Source of the DNA: DP-36 sp036004365 | GTDB lineage: Bacteria; Desulfobacterota; Binatia; UBA9968 | NCBI GenBank assembly: GCA_036004365.1 | Contig: DASYRN010000030.1 | Coordinates: forward strand, 17,681-81,680 | Direction: 5' to 3' | Length of the DNA: 64,000 nucleotides | Shown: piece after piece, positions 7,468 to 15,366 of the stretch | Layout of the letters: every line of letters starts with the position of its first letter | Numbering within the stretch: the first letter of the stretch is position 1 | Notes under the pieces: generated by a model | What the model saw: only the letters and a program-made list of their open reading frames with translations | Databases searched by the model: none | Told to the model about the DNA's origin: nothing | Made by a program: the position numbers and the translations under genes

Positions 7468-7920
7468 GTGAGATTTCTCCGTCGAACTCCGGTTCGAACC
7501 TTTCTTCTCTCTCCTCTTGTCACGCTCGCGTGGGAGTCTTTCTTAAACCGAGGCGGCTTGCGCATCAATCTCGTTTTTCTGCCGCTCATGCTCTGGGGTT
7601 ATCTGCAGTACCGCCTGTGCGGACTCTACAGAACAAAGCACGGTGGCGGCGGCCCCGGCCTGGAAAAGCCGCCCGTGCGGCTCGTCTCCGACGGACCCTA
7701 CGCCTACAGCCGCAATCCGATGTATCTTGGGCATGTTTTGTTCCTGATCGGCTTGGCTCTCACCCTCCAATCTCTCTTGGCAGCTTTGATCACGGTCGCA
7801 ACAGCTCTTTGGTTTCATCGCCGTGTGCTGGAGGATGAAAGAAACTTGGCTCAATCTTTCGGTGAGCCGTACCTCCAGTACCGAGCCAAAGTGGCGCGCT
7901 GGGTTCCGGGTCTTTTTTGA
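7468..7920 (+). CDS. Isoprenylcysteine/phospholipid methyltransferase-like membrane protein
   Basis: 150 residues with several membrane helices and the hallmark GPYAYSRNPMYLGHVLFLIGLAL followed by EDERNLAQSFGEPYLQYRAKVARWVPGLF, the SAM-binding C-terminal part of the ICMT/PEMT family. Such bacterial proteins methylate small membrane or thiol substrates; the target is unknown. The start shown gives a first helix RTFLLSPLVTLAWESFL; no strong ribosome site is visible, so the start is tentative. Confidence 0.72.
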   Translation: MRFLRRTPVRTFLLSPLVTLAWESFLNRGGLRINLVFLPLMLWGYLQYRLCGLYRTKHGGGGPGLEKPPVRLVSDGPYAYSRNPMYLGHVLFLIGLALTLQSLLAALITVATALWFHRRVLEDERNLAQSFGEPYLQYRAKVARWVPGLF

Positions 7921-7952
7921 CGAGAGTGTGCTCGTTGACAACAACAAGGAGG

Positions 7953-8432
7953 CTAGTGGGCCCAGGAAATATGGATTAACTTTCGCAGCAGGGAAGCCAG
8001 CTCCTTCTGTTGCGCCTTGTTCAGGGGGGAGAAAAACTGCGAGATGCATTTTTCGAAAAGAGGGATGGTATTCTTATAGAGCTTGGTCCCTTTTTCCGTC
8101 AGTTTGACGCGGATGACCCGGCGATCATCAGAGTCTCTTTCGCGGGTGACCAGACCCTTCTGTTCCAGTCGGTCAACGATACCGGTCAAGTTGCTCACCG
8201 TGACCATCATTTTCTCTCCGATGTCGCCGAAGGGAAGGCCTCCCGCGTAGCCGAGTGTCGCCAGAACATAGAATTGAGGCGGGGTAAGACCTAACTCTTC
8301 CAGACTGTCTTGCAGCTTTTTATTTGCGACGAGATTAAATCGAAGGAAGCGGATCCATAAGCTTGTGCTGTAGCGTGAGAAGAAGGGTCGTTTTCCAGTC
8401 GACACGCGAAAAAGTTTAGACTCATGGGTCAT
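7953..8432 (-). CDS. MarR-family transcriptional regulator
   Basis: 159 residues from ATG 8432 (MTHESKLF). In-frame ATGs at 8456 and 8528 are possible but lack a clear ribosome site, and 159 is the usual MarR length. The winged HTH is plain: LTPPQFYVLATLGYAGGLPFGDIGEKMMVTVSNLTGIVDRLEQKGLVTRERDSDDRRVIRVKLTEKG, including the DxRxxxxxLT wing. It is divergent from the metallo-beta-lactamase-fold gene at 8550, with about 118 bp between the starts, and may regulate it or itself. Confidence 0.85.
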   Translation of the reverse strand: MTHESKLFRVSTGKRPFFSRYSTSLWIRFLRFNLVANKKLQDSLEELGLTPPQFYVLATLGYAGGLPFGDIGEKMMVTVSNLTGIVDRLEQKGLVTRERDSDDRRVIRVKLTEKGTKLYKNTIPLFEKCISQFFSPLNKAQQKELASLLRKLIHISWAH

Positions 8433-8549
8433 AAAAAGCAACCCGCTTGTTTCCATTCCTAGGGAGCGTGATCTTTCCGCTGCCCGAGGGAAATCTGTCA
8501 AAAAGGATAAAAAAAGCGATAAATTCATACGGTCGAAATCGAGGTTATT

Positions 8550-9284
8550 ATGAAGCTTCACATTCTCGGTTGCGGAGACGCCTTTGGCAGCGGAGGCAGA
8601 AACAATAGCGGCTACCTTGTAGAAGCGAAGGATCGCCTCTTTCTTTTGGATTGCGGACCGACAACCCTTCTGGCGCTCAAGCGGGCGGGTTTTGATCCGA
8701 AACAGCTGGATGCCATCTTCTTGAGCCACCTGCACGGCGATCATTACGGCGGAGTGCCTTTCTTTTTGTTGGAGTACTTATACGAAAATCCGCGCGCTAC
8801 GGCTCTTCATGTCGCGGGTCCACCGGGAACTGAAGAGCGGGTGAAGAACCTCTACCGCTTGATGTTTGGCGACGCCGCGGAGGTAACGGAACTTCCTCCG
8901 ATCGTGTTTGATGTGCTGGAATCAGAGCGGCAAGAGGCGATTGGGGGAATTCAAGTTCTTCCCTTTCGCGTCCCCCACCAAGTTCGTGACATCTCCTTAG
9001 GTTTCAAATTGACTTATGAAGGAAAGCGAATTCTCTATTCGGGAGATTCCGCGTGGACCGATGTCTTTATCACGCATGCTCGAGGAGTGGACCTCTTCCT
9101 CTGTGAGTGCTGCTTCTACGATCGGGAATCTCCTAATCACATGAACTACAGAAAGCTTCAAGAAAACCTTTCGCGGCTGGAATGCAGACGCCTCGTTTTA
9201 ACGCACATGAGCAGCGAGATGCTGACAAGGAAGGGCGAATTGCCAGTGGAAGTGGCCGAAGACGGGATGGTGATCGAAATCTAG
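8550..9284 (+). CDS. Metallo-beta-lactamase-fold hydrolase (RNase Z/phosphodiesterase-like)
   Basis: 244 residues. Metal-binding motif HLHGDHYGG (about residues 65-73), earlier LLDCGPTT, a later His in VPHQV, the Asp in LYSGDSAWT and the final His in LTHMSS complete the two-zinc site. The start MKLHILGCGDAFGSGGRNNSGYLVE is typical of the RNase Z/AHL-lactonase-like cluster. No RNase Z exosite arm is evident, so a general phosphodiesterase or hydrolase role is likely. Confidence 0.85.
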   Translation: MKLHILGCGDAFGSGGRNNSGYLVEAKDRLFLLDCGPTTLLALKRAGFDPKQLDAIFLSHLHGDHYGGVPFFLLEYLYENPRATALHVAGPPGTEERVKNLYRLMFGDAAEVTELPPIVFDVLESERQEAIGGIQVLPFRVPHQVRDISLGFKLTYEGKRILYSGDSAWTDVFITHARGVDLFLCECCFYDRESPNHMNYRKLQENLSRLECRRLVLTHMSSEMLTRKGELPVEVAEDGMVIEI

Positions 9285-9313
9285 GATGGGGTCTTCTTCA
9301 ATAGGCCGGACGA

Positions 9314-10651
9314 TCAGCTCGGTCTTTCGGCAGACTCGTTTACGGGAGATGCAGGCAGGATGATAGCCCGGTAGCCGCTTTTTTGCTCAATTTCGCGTGC
9401 GGCCTCTTGAGCTTGGATCAGCTGCAGGTAGGGACCGATCCGGACCCGGTAGGTCGTTTCTCCATTATTGAGCGCGGCTCTCTCTAGGAAGGCCTGATAG
9501 CCTCCTTCCAGGATCCACTTTTGCAGGTTCTCTGCTCGCTCCCGTTCTCTGAAGGAAGCGATCTGGAGAACGTATCCGTCAGTTGATTGAATCCGGGTCT
9601 CTTCCTCTGAGGTAAGGATAGAAGGGGACGCTTTGGGTTGACGGACGAGAAGTTTCCCGTTCGCAAAGACGGGCGCGACAGGCGCGGTGATTTTTAAGGT
9701 TTCGTGGTTGTCCAGCCCGTGCTCAAGGAGTCTTCTTACGTCTCCCCACAGGTCCCTGGAACCCATGACCGATACGATCAGGGTAGTTCCGTTGCGGGAG
9801 ACTCCACCCACGAAGCACTTCTGCGCCGCAAAGGTATAGCCGGTCTTGCCTCCGATAGCCCCATCAAAATTCCAGAGCAGACGATTATGGCTGCGGACGG
9901 ATATGCGCCGCATCTTTCTGGTCTTCCCGGACGATATGAAACTCACGGAACCCGTCTTGGTCTGGATGATTTCACGGAATTCAGGATTCTTCATGGCATA
10001 GCTAAAAATCAACGCCATGTCCTTGGCTGTGGAATAATGCTCCGGAGCGGTCAACCCGTGCGGGTTCACGAAGCGGCTGTTGATGGCCCCGATCTCACGC
10101 GCCTTTAGATTCATGAGTTCTCCAAAACGTGCCACCGACCCTGCAAGTCCTTCAGCCAAAACGATACCCGCGTCGTTGGCGGAAGTAAGGAGCAGGCCAT
10201 AGAGAAGATCATGAATGCTCATGCTTTGGCCCACCCTAAGATTGAGTTTCGACGACGGAACGCGCGTGGCGCTCTTGGTCACGCGCAGGAGCTCCGTCGG
10301 CCGCCTTCCACTTTCCAGGGCTACGATGGCAGTAAGAATTTTTGTCGTGCTCGCCGGCGAGAGAGATAGGTCAGCTTCCCGCTGATAGAGAACTTGGCCG
10401 CTATTGGCATCCACGAGGAAGGCTGCTCGAGCCGTGACTCTTTCCTCGGCAAAATAGGACCACGCCGCGGGGAAAGGGAAGGCAATCAGAAAAAGGAAGA
10501 GCAGGAAGAGGAAAAGATACTGTTTCTGGCCTTTCAGAACGCTTGATCCTCCTTGAGGCTGTACTCCGTTGAGAATACGACCCACCCTTATACCATAAAT
10601 GGGCGCATTCGGGTAGAGCTCATGGACAAATGAGCCGAGAATGGATTGCAT
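9314..10651 (-). CDS. D-alanyl-D-alanine carboxypeptidase (PBP5/6-like) with C-terminal SPOR domain
   Basis: 445 residues. Serine D,D-peptidase motifs: SPASTTK (SxxK, active Ser about 101), SANDAG (SxN) and GGKTGYT (KTG). The C-terminal 80 residues (DGYVLQIASFRERERAENLQKWILEGGYQAFLERA...YRVRIGPYLQLIQAQEAAREIEQKSGYRAII) form a SPOR peptidoglycan-binding domain. It trims pentapeptides in the periplasm and probably localises to denuded glycan at division sites. The first 40 residues look non-coding; GGAGGA near 10548 points to a start just before the hydrophobic QKQYLFLFLLFLFLIAFPFPAAWSYF signal, possibly a non-ATG codon. The coordinate given is the ATG-bounded maximum. Confidence 0.88.
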   Translation of the reverse strand: MQSILGSFVHELYPNAPIYGIRVGRILNGVQPQGGSSVLKGQKQYLFLFLLFLFLIAFPFPAAWSYFAEERVTARAAFLVDANSGQVLYQREADLSLSPASTTKILTAIVALESGRRPTELLRVTKSATRVPSSKLNLRVGQSMSIHDLLYGLLLTSANDAGIVLAEGLAGSVARFGELMNLKAREIGAINSRFVNPHGLTAPEHYSTAKDMALIFSYAMKNPEFREIIQTKTGSVSFISSGKTRKMRRISVRSHNRLLWNFDGAIGGKTGYTFAAQKCFVGGVSRNGTTLIVSVMGSRDLWGDVRRLLEHGLDNHETLKITAPVAPVFANGKLLVRQPKASPSILTSEEETRIQSTDGYVLQIASFRERERAENLQKWILEGGYQAFLERAALNNGETTYRVRIGPYLQLIQAQEAAREIEQKSGYRAIILPASPVNESAERPS

Positions 10652-10669
10652 GAAAAGTGAAAATCTCTT

Positions 10670-11155
10670 TTATTGAAGCTGCTGTTGGATGGCTTCCACG
10701 GCCTGTCGGGCTAGGGGATAGTTGGGTTCAATCGCAAGTGCCTTTTCGAATTCCTCAAGAGCCTTCTTCAGCATCCCTTTGGCTAAATAGACGCGGCCCA
10801 GATTGCAGTGCGGATAGTGATACGCCTCGTATCGCCCGGCTTGGATCGCTTTTTCAAGCCACGGGATGGCCTCATCAAGATTTCCAAGGTTGATCAGGTA
10901 AGCTCCGATATCGTTGTACGGATTGCCGAACTCCGGGTCGATGGCTATCGCCTTCTTACATTCCTCAATTGCGTCGTCGTAGCGCCCCAAAAAACTATAG
11001 GTCCAGCCAAGAAAGGTATACGCCTCTGCCGTCGGCCAACAATGAATGGATTGTCGGTACAGGTCCATAGCCCGTTCCAGGTCGCCTGCCATTTGATGGT
11101 GGTAGGCCTCCTGGAAGAGCTTCAAGGCCTTTTCCAAATTTTCTCTACTATCCAT
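10670..11155 (-). CDS. Tetratricopeptide-repeat protein
   Basis: 161 residues, nearly all TPR: AEAYTFLGWTYSFLGRYDDAIEECKKAIAIDPEFGNPYNDIGAYLINLGNLDEAIPWLEKAIQ and YHYPHCNLGRVYLAKGMLKKALEEFEKALAIEPNYPLA. About four repeats, no signal peptide, hence a cytoplasmic scaffold. It is 27 bp upstream (in transcription) of the D,D-carboxypeptidase gene region; no specific partner can be named. Confidence 0.85.
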   Translation of the reverse strand: MDSRENLEKALKLFQEAYHHQMAGDLERAMDLYRQSIHCWPTAEAYTFLGWTYSFLGRYDDAIEECKKAIAIDPEFGNPYNDIGAYLINLGNLDEAIPWLEKAIQAGRYEAYHYPHCNLGRVYLAKGMLKKALEEFEKALAIEPNYPLARQAVEAIQQQLQ

Positions 11156-11181
11156 TTTCGCCGATCATTGCTGAGGCGAGG

Positions 11182-11379
11182 CTATTTCTTGGTTTCCGGC
11201 CTTCCGAGGTCCGTTCGCACGCCATGCTTTTTGAGCTCTTTTTCCGCCTGGTTGCGTGCGTCCGCATTCCTCCCTAATGCCTCCCCGCGAATCTTTTCTT
11301 GGCATGGATCACAGATTCCGCCTTTGATCATCAGAACCAGCTTGCCGCAGATCATGCATCTTTTCTTCTCTTCTCTCAT
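11182..11379 (-). CDS. Small zinc-ribbon protein
   Basis: 65 residues. MREEKKRCMICGKLVLMIKGGICDPCQEKIRGEAL has two Cys-x2-Cys pairs (CMIC and CDPC), a small zinc ribbon, followed by a charged helix and a Lys-rich end. It resembles short conserved 'CxxC' proteins of delta-proteobacterial-type genomes of unknown function. Located 27 bp upstream of the TPR gene, on the same strand. Confidence 0.6.
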   Translation of the reverse strand: MREEKKRCMICGKLVLMIKGGICDPCQEKIRGEALGRNADARNQAEKELKKHGVRTDLGRPETKK

Positions 11380-11438
11380 AGGGCTTTATTGTACCTGAAA
11401 GGCGAATTTTTCAAAACATATCTTTTAGGCTCCAAAGT

Positions 11439-11918
11439 TCAGTCCAGCAGCTTGATTTGTGTCGGCTCTTCGAGGATCATTTCCAATCCATACTGGGGAT
11501 GATCTCTAATCTCGCCCGTCAGTTCAACCTCTTTTCCCTCATAGTGCTTCGGATTAAGTTTGTTTTTTTGAAATCGCTCCACAGCTGAGGCAAAGATCAC
11601 GCCCGTGAACGAAGAGCTCGAAGGGCCAAAGTTCAGGAAGTAGGTATCACTCTTCGCCGAGTAGCCAACCCGAAAAATCCTCCCTCGGATCTTGGCGCGA
11701 CTTCCGGCCAAGGCTTTAATCTTTTCTACCTCCCTCGCTTCGATGAGAGGAATTTCGAAAGCTCGGGCCGGGGGCGGGGGTGAAGGAGAGAAAGTGACAG
11801 GATATCCTTGATGTTCTGGCGGAGGAACGTTCCAGCGTTGGTAAAAGAGGTGGGAGAGAAAGCCCGCCAAGAAAGCGGCTAGGATCAAAAGGAATCTGCC
11901 GAAAGAGATAAGCCTCAT
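11439..11918 (-). CDS. Membrane-anchored OB-fold protein
   Basis: 159 residues: N-terminal membrane anchor (FLLILAAFLAGFLSHLFY), a Pro-rich linker (SPSPPPPAR), then an OB-fold-like domain (AKIRGRIFRVGYSAKSDTYFLNFG...ASAVERFQKNKLNPKHYEGKEVELTGEIRDHPQYGLEMILEEPTQIKLL). This matches the nucleic-acid-binding OB domain often encoded with, or fused to, PLD/thermonuclease-type nucleases. Its start overlaps the PLD nuclease stop by 4 bp (ATGA), so they are translationally coupled. Confidence 0.7.
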   Translation of the reverse strand: MRLISFGRFLLILAAFLAGFLSHLFYQRWNVPPPEHQGYPVTFSPSPPPPARAFEIPLIEAREVEKIKALAGSRAKIRGRIFRVGYSAKSDTYFLNFGPSSSSFTGVIFASAVERFQKNKLNPKHYEGKEVELTGEIRDHPQYGLEMILEEPTQIKLLD

Positions 11919-12469
11919 CCCTTCTTTTCCCAGAGCCGAAAAAACTCTTTGCGATACGCTTCGGCTAGCGGCGCCGCATCGCGAAAGAAAAGGAGATTTT
12001 CGTCATTATAGTTTTCCGCTGCCACAGTCCAGTTATAGGACCCTGTGAAAACCACCTTGCGATCGATCACAGCGAATTTCTGGTGCATCAATCCGACCCC
12101 CTTTTCCGCTTTCACTGGATGGGCTCCAGAAATCCGGCGGACCGGAATCCCCTGCTGTTGCAAAAAAAATCCTTTGGAGGGTTCATTGGCGGCGTCGAAC
12201 TCTTGGTCTAAAATCACCTGCACTTGGACGCCCCGTTGCTGCGCCTTCACCAAAGCCCGCGCCAGCTCCTCATGGGTGAAAGCGTAGACCGCGACCAGAA
12301 TCTCCTTTTGGGCTTGAGCAATCTCTCGAATGATATAGTTCGAGCACTTTCCCAGGGGACTGAAGCAGGCATGAACCACCATGCCTGCCCAACTCTCCGG
12401 AAAGACCAGTGCAAAGTGCAAGATGCAAAGTGCAAAAGTAAGAGGAATTTTGCATTTTTCAATTTTCAT
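11915..12469 (-). CDS. Secreted phospholipase D-family nuclease (Nuc-like)
   Basis: 184 residues with one HKD motif, HQKFAVIDRKVVFTGSYNWT; single-motif members such as Nuc act as dimeric endonucleases. Upstream: EILVAVYAFTHEELARALVKAQQRGVQVQVILD, typical of the family. A signal peptide (about residues 1-27) implies periplasmic or extracellular action. The signal region KCKIPLTFALCILHFAL is encoded by the low-complexity repeat at 12409-12485. The gene overlaps the end of holA by 11 bp and is coupled to the OB-fold gene, which likely helps bind nucleic acid. Confidence 0.85.
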   Translation of the reverse strand: MKIEKCKIPLTFALCILHFALVFPESWAGMVVHACFSPLGKCSNYIIREIAQAQKEILVAVYAFTHEELARALVKAQQRGVQVQVILDQEFDAANEPSKGFFLQQQGIPVRRISGAHPVKAEKGVGLMHQKFAVIDRKVVFTGSYNWTVAAENYNDENLLFFRDAAPLAEAYRKEFFRLWEKKG

Positions 12470-12485
12470 TTTGCATTTTGCGTTG
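12409..12485. repeat. Low-complexity GCAAAGT/GCATTTT foldback repeat
   Basis: Stuttering copies of GCAAAGTGCAA on the left and TTTTGCATTTT on the right form an imperfect foldback with AAGAGGAA between the arms. It lies across the holA 3' end and the PLD nuclease start, and encodes part of the nuclease signal peptide. Similar 7-10 bp stutters occur at other junctions of this window. Confidence 0.7.
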
Positions 12486-13817
12486 CGCAGAGCCTCGACA
12501 CATTTCCAAGATCAGTCGCTCCATCAATATGCGGGGAGAGTGACCGGTCGATTTTAGCCGGATATCCGTTTGGTAGATCGAATCCAAGAAGCGCAGCAAC
12601 TCCTGAGAGGTAAAGTTGTCCGCTTTTGTAAAGGTCATGTAGTCCCCATACATACTTCGGGTGAGAACCGGCATGCCCTGTTCTGGTATGCTTGCCTGAA
12701 ACTGCTGATAGCTCATCTGCTTGCGCCATTTGTGGCGCAGCTCCCCCTCGATCAGCTGGCGCGCCGCCAGCAGTCGCCGCACCTCGCTTGCAATAGTTGC
12801 TAGCAGTTTGAGTGGATGCTCTCCTTGAGACAAAAGCCGCTCCAAATAGCCCAGAGCCCGTACGGAATCGCGCTCGGCGATAGCGCCGGTCAAATCAAAG
12901 ATCCAGCCTTCTCCATGATCCAAAAAGGCCTCTTCGACATCCTTCGATTTGATCCATGGATCCTCTCCGACGTAGAGAAGCAACTTCTCCAGCTCTTGGT
13001 GAATCGCCCACAGTTCCTCGCCGGCCCGAGCGAGAAGGATCTCCTTGGCCTGCGATTCGATTTTCTTTCCCGCCTCTTTCAGACGTCGATCAACGAACTC
13101 AGCCACCCTTTCACGGCTAATTCTGCCGGTTCGGTCGCGCTCTAAGGTCAGGTCCAGGACGCCCCCCTTTTCTTCGAAAATCTTATAGAGGCGAGTCCGG
13201 CGGTCTAAGTGGGAGGCCGTTATGAGAAGTACGGCCCAGGGAGGCAACCCTCGTTCCAAGAACTCCGTTAATCTCTTTTCTTCTCCCTTCGAAAAAGCGC
13301 CTAAAGTGATTCTGTAGGTGCGGCAAAATGCCAAGATCTCATCGAGATCTTCTCTGGCTTCCCGACCAGGGTCGTCGAAAAGATCGGCCAACTGGGTCGC
13401 GGAAAAAGACCCCTGGAATCCTTCCCACTGTTCTTGGGTCCATCCTTCGAGACCGAGAAGCTGCGCCAGGAGCCTCGCTGCCTCTTCCTTTCTTCCCTCG
13501 CTCCAGAGTTGAAAGATCTTTTCCGCTAGACCTCCTTTGTGCTCGCTCGAATGAAAATAAGGCGCATTTTCGATAAGGATCGCTTTTGTCCCCGCGAAAA
13601 ACGGGGGAGTCATGAGCGCCGCTTCGATCTGGTCCCACGGCGTAGATTGGCCGTTGAATGACTCGAGATTGAATGCTCGGTTTTCAGAGGGCACGAGTTG
13701 GTCAACAATGGCCTTGGTTGCGCTTTGTACTCTGAAGTCATCGCCATGCAGCAGGAGTACGGCAGGCGCCTTTCCACTTCGGATTTCAGAGAGAGCAGTC
13801 GCCAGATCTCGCTTCAT
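12459..13817 (-). CDS. holA: DNA polymerase III delta subunit
   Basis: 452 residues from ATG 13817; an upstream TTG at 13850 is less likely. HolA features: PAVLLLHGDDFRVQSATKAIVDQL at the N-terminus, ESFNGQSTPWDQIEAALMTPPFFAGTKAILIENA, and the C-terminal clamp-loader collar (ISRERVAEFVDRRLKEAGKKIESQAKEILLARAGEELWAIHQELEKLLLYVG...WIFDLTGAIAERDSVRALGYLERLLSQGEHPLKLLATIASEVRRLL). It loads the sliding clamp with the tau and delta-prime subunits. It is about 100 residues longer than usual: an acidic insertion at roughly residues 95-195. Confidence 0.85.
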   Translation of the reverse strand: MKRDLATALSEIRSGKAPAVLLLHGDDFRVQSATKAIVDQLVPSENRAFNLESFNGQSTPWDQIEAALMTPPFFAGTKAILIENAPYFHSSEHKGGLAEKIFQLWSEGRKEEAARLLAQLLGLEGWTQEQWEGFQGSFSATQLADLFDDPGREAREDLDEILAFCRTYRITLGAFSKGEEKRLTEFLERGLPPWAVLLITASHLDRRTRLYKIFEEKGGVLDLTLERDRTGRISRERVAEFVDRRLKEAGKKIESQAKEILLARAGEELWAIHQELEKLLLYVGEDPWIKSKDVEEAFLDHGEGWIFDLTGAIAERDSVRALGYLERLLSQGEHPLKLLATIASEVRRLLAARQLIEGELRHKWRKQMSYQQFQASIPEQGMPVLTRSMYGDYMTFTKADNFTSQELLRFLDSIYQTDIRLKSTGHSPRILMERLILEMCRGSAQRKMQNEN

Positions 13818-13886
13818 GGAATTGTCGCGCTGGGCGCCAGCGATCAGCAATCAGTGAATGTCTGGGTGAGAGCCGTAACCTCATAG

Positions 13887-14114
13887 TTAGTTTTTGGGAA
13901 CCCACATCTGGCTCTTCTCGTTCCAGACATAGTCGGATTTCCAGACCTTCAGACCAATGGTAAAATCGCCGCCCGATTTGGTGACAAAAACTTTTTCCAT
14001 GGAATGAGGGATTTCCACGCGCGCCACCCGATAGACTTTTTGGGAGATTCCCTTGTTGACCAGAATGCGGTCGCCGACCCGCATTGCGGTTCGACTTTCC
14101 CTGTTCCCTTTCAT
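13887..14114 (-). CDS. Conserved small protein of unknown function
   Basis: 75 residues: RVGDRILVNKGISQKVYRVARVEIPHSMEKVFVTKSGGDFTIGLKVWKSDYVWNEKSQMWVPKN. The first half resembles a small beta-barrel (SH3/KOW-like); the end is basic and aromatic. GAAAGGGAA precedes the ATG at 14114. I do not recognise a named family. It lies between holA and a binding-protein gene. Confidence 0.5.
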   Translation of the reverse strand: MKGNRESRTAMRVGDRILVNKGISQKVYRVARVEIPHSMEKVFVTKSGGDFTIGLKVWKSDYVWNEKSQMWVPKN

Positions 14115-14216
14115 GGTCGAAAATTAACACCGCCTGAAAATCCGCGCAAATAGCTCGACACGCTTCGACCCAACGCGAAAGTGGCGTGGATCTGAGATGG
14201 ATAGGTCTAAGGAGCA

Positions 14217-15182
14217 TCACCGGAACCTCAATTCTTTTTGCACCTCGGTGAGCAAGGACACATCTCGCACCTGCGATAAGGGAATTGTCCGGTCCGATTT
14301 GAGCGCTGCTTTGCGGGCTTCAATGGCAAAGGCGTAGGTTGCATCGCTGGTGCCGCCGTCGGGGCTGAACGAGGGGACGATCAGATCATAAGATTCACTG
14401 GCCACTTCTCGGCTTTGGTTAAGCCATTGCATCATGATGGGGATGACTTCATCTCTACGTTCTCGGATAAAGCCAAGCGCGCGCACCATGGCGCGAAGGA
14501 CCCTTTTTGTCTGATCCCGGTGATCTCTAAGGCGCAAATCTGTGGTGGCGACAGCGGAAATGGGGCTGCCGATCTTCAAGTCTTTCGGACCTCCGAGAAT
14601 ATTAAACCCCTCCTTTTGCAGGCGAAGGGGGCCGGGAGGTGAAACGCAGATCGTGTCCACTAAGCCCTTCTTCAGAATCTCGACTCGCACCGGTTCATCG
14701 GCGCCCAAAGTGACAAACTGGACCTCCTTGGGATCTATTCCCTTCGCCTGAAGGATCGCCTCTGCTGCCAAGTTGTCTGAGCCGCCGATTCTTTGCGTCC
14801 CAATCTTTTTTCCCCGCAACTCGGCAAGGGTCCTAATTGCCGGGCGCGAGACGATGTGATGCAGCGGCTTATCTGTAAGAACAGCCAGAAGCTTGAAAGG
14901 CATGCCCTGAATCGCAGCCGTCAAGATGTTGCCGAAGGTCAGGGTGTATTCGATATCGCCGTTTATCAGAGCCGGCACAGCGGTCTGACTTCTCATTTGA
15001 ACCAGAACAGGTTCCAGCGATTCGTCTCTAAAGAAACCTTTGACCGCCGCTACCTGAGCAGGCAAGAAAGCATAGGTTCGGCTCGAGTAAGAAATGGTGG
15101 CCTTTTCTACCGCATAAGAAGGGTTCCACATGAGCAGGCCAAGGAACATCCAACCGACAGTCAGGGTTTTATGTTTCACCAC
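14217..15182 (-). CDS. ABC-type substrate-binding protein (NMT1/SsuA-like)
   Basis: 321 residues. Signal peptide to about residue 24 (MFLGLLMWNPSYAVEKA), then the NMT1/THI5-like pattern: ATISYSSRTYAFLPAQVAAVKGFFRDESLEPVLVQMRSQTAVPALINGDIEYTLTFGNILTAAIQGMPFKLLAVLTDKP and LRGKKIGTQRIGGSDNLAAEAILQAKGIDP. The family binds taurine, sulfonates, nitrate, pyrimidine precursors or aromatic acids. No permease or ATPase is nearby, so it is an orphan. It is divergent from the FAH gene. Confidence 0.85.
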   Translation of the reverse strand: MVKHKTLTVGWMFLGLLMWNPSYAVEKATISYSSRTYAFLPAQVAAVKGFFRDESLEPVLVQMRSQTAVPALINGDIEYTLTFGNILTAAIQGMPFKLLAVLTDKPLHHIVSRPAIRTLAELRGKKIGTQRIGGSDNLAAEAILQAKGIDPKEVQFVTLGADEPVRVEILKKGLVDTICVSPPGPLRLQKEGFNILGGPKDLKIGSPISAVATTDLRLRDHRDQTKRVLRAMVRALGFIRERRDEVIPIMMQWLNQSREVASESYDLIVPSFSPDGGTSDATYAFAIEARKAALKSDRTIPLSQVRDVSLLTEVQKELRFR

Positions 15183-15284
15183 AATTTTTTTCCTTTTCGT
15201 TGCCTTGCGAATGGGCTCAAAGAGTCATTTACTCCTATCACGAAGCCGAGCCTCCGCCAAATTTTTTTGATATTTTGAAGCGGC

Positions 15285-15313
15285 TTGACAACAAAGATTT
15301 CCTTTCCTATAGC
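15285..15313 (+). promoter_or_regulatory. Sigma-70 promoter of the FAH-family gene
   Basis: TTGACA 15285-15290, 17-bp spacer, TATAGC 15308-15313, 54 bp upstream of the ATG. An A/T-rich stretch (ATTTTTTTGATATTTTG) sits just upstream and may act as an UP element. Confidence 0.65.
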
Positions 15314-15366
15314 TGAAAGATCTTTTAAGGCGAACCGAGGCCCGAGGGGATACGGAGGTAGACACG

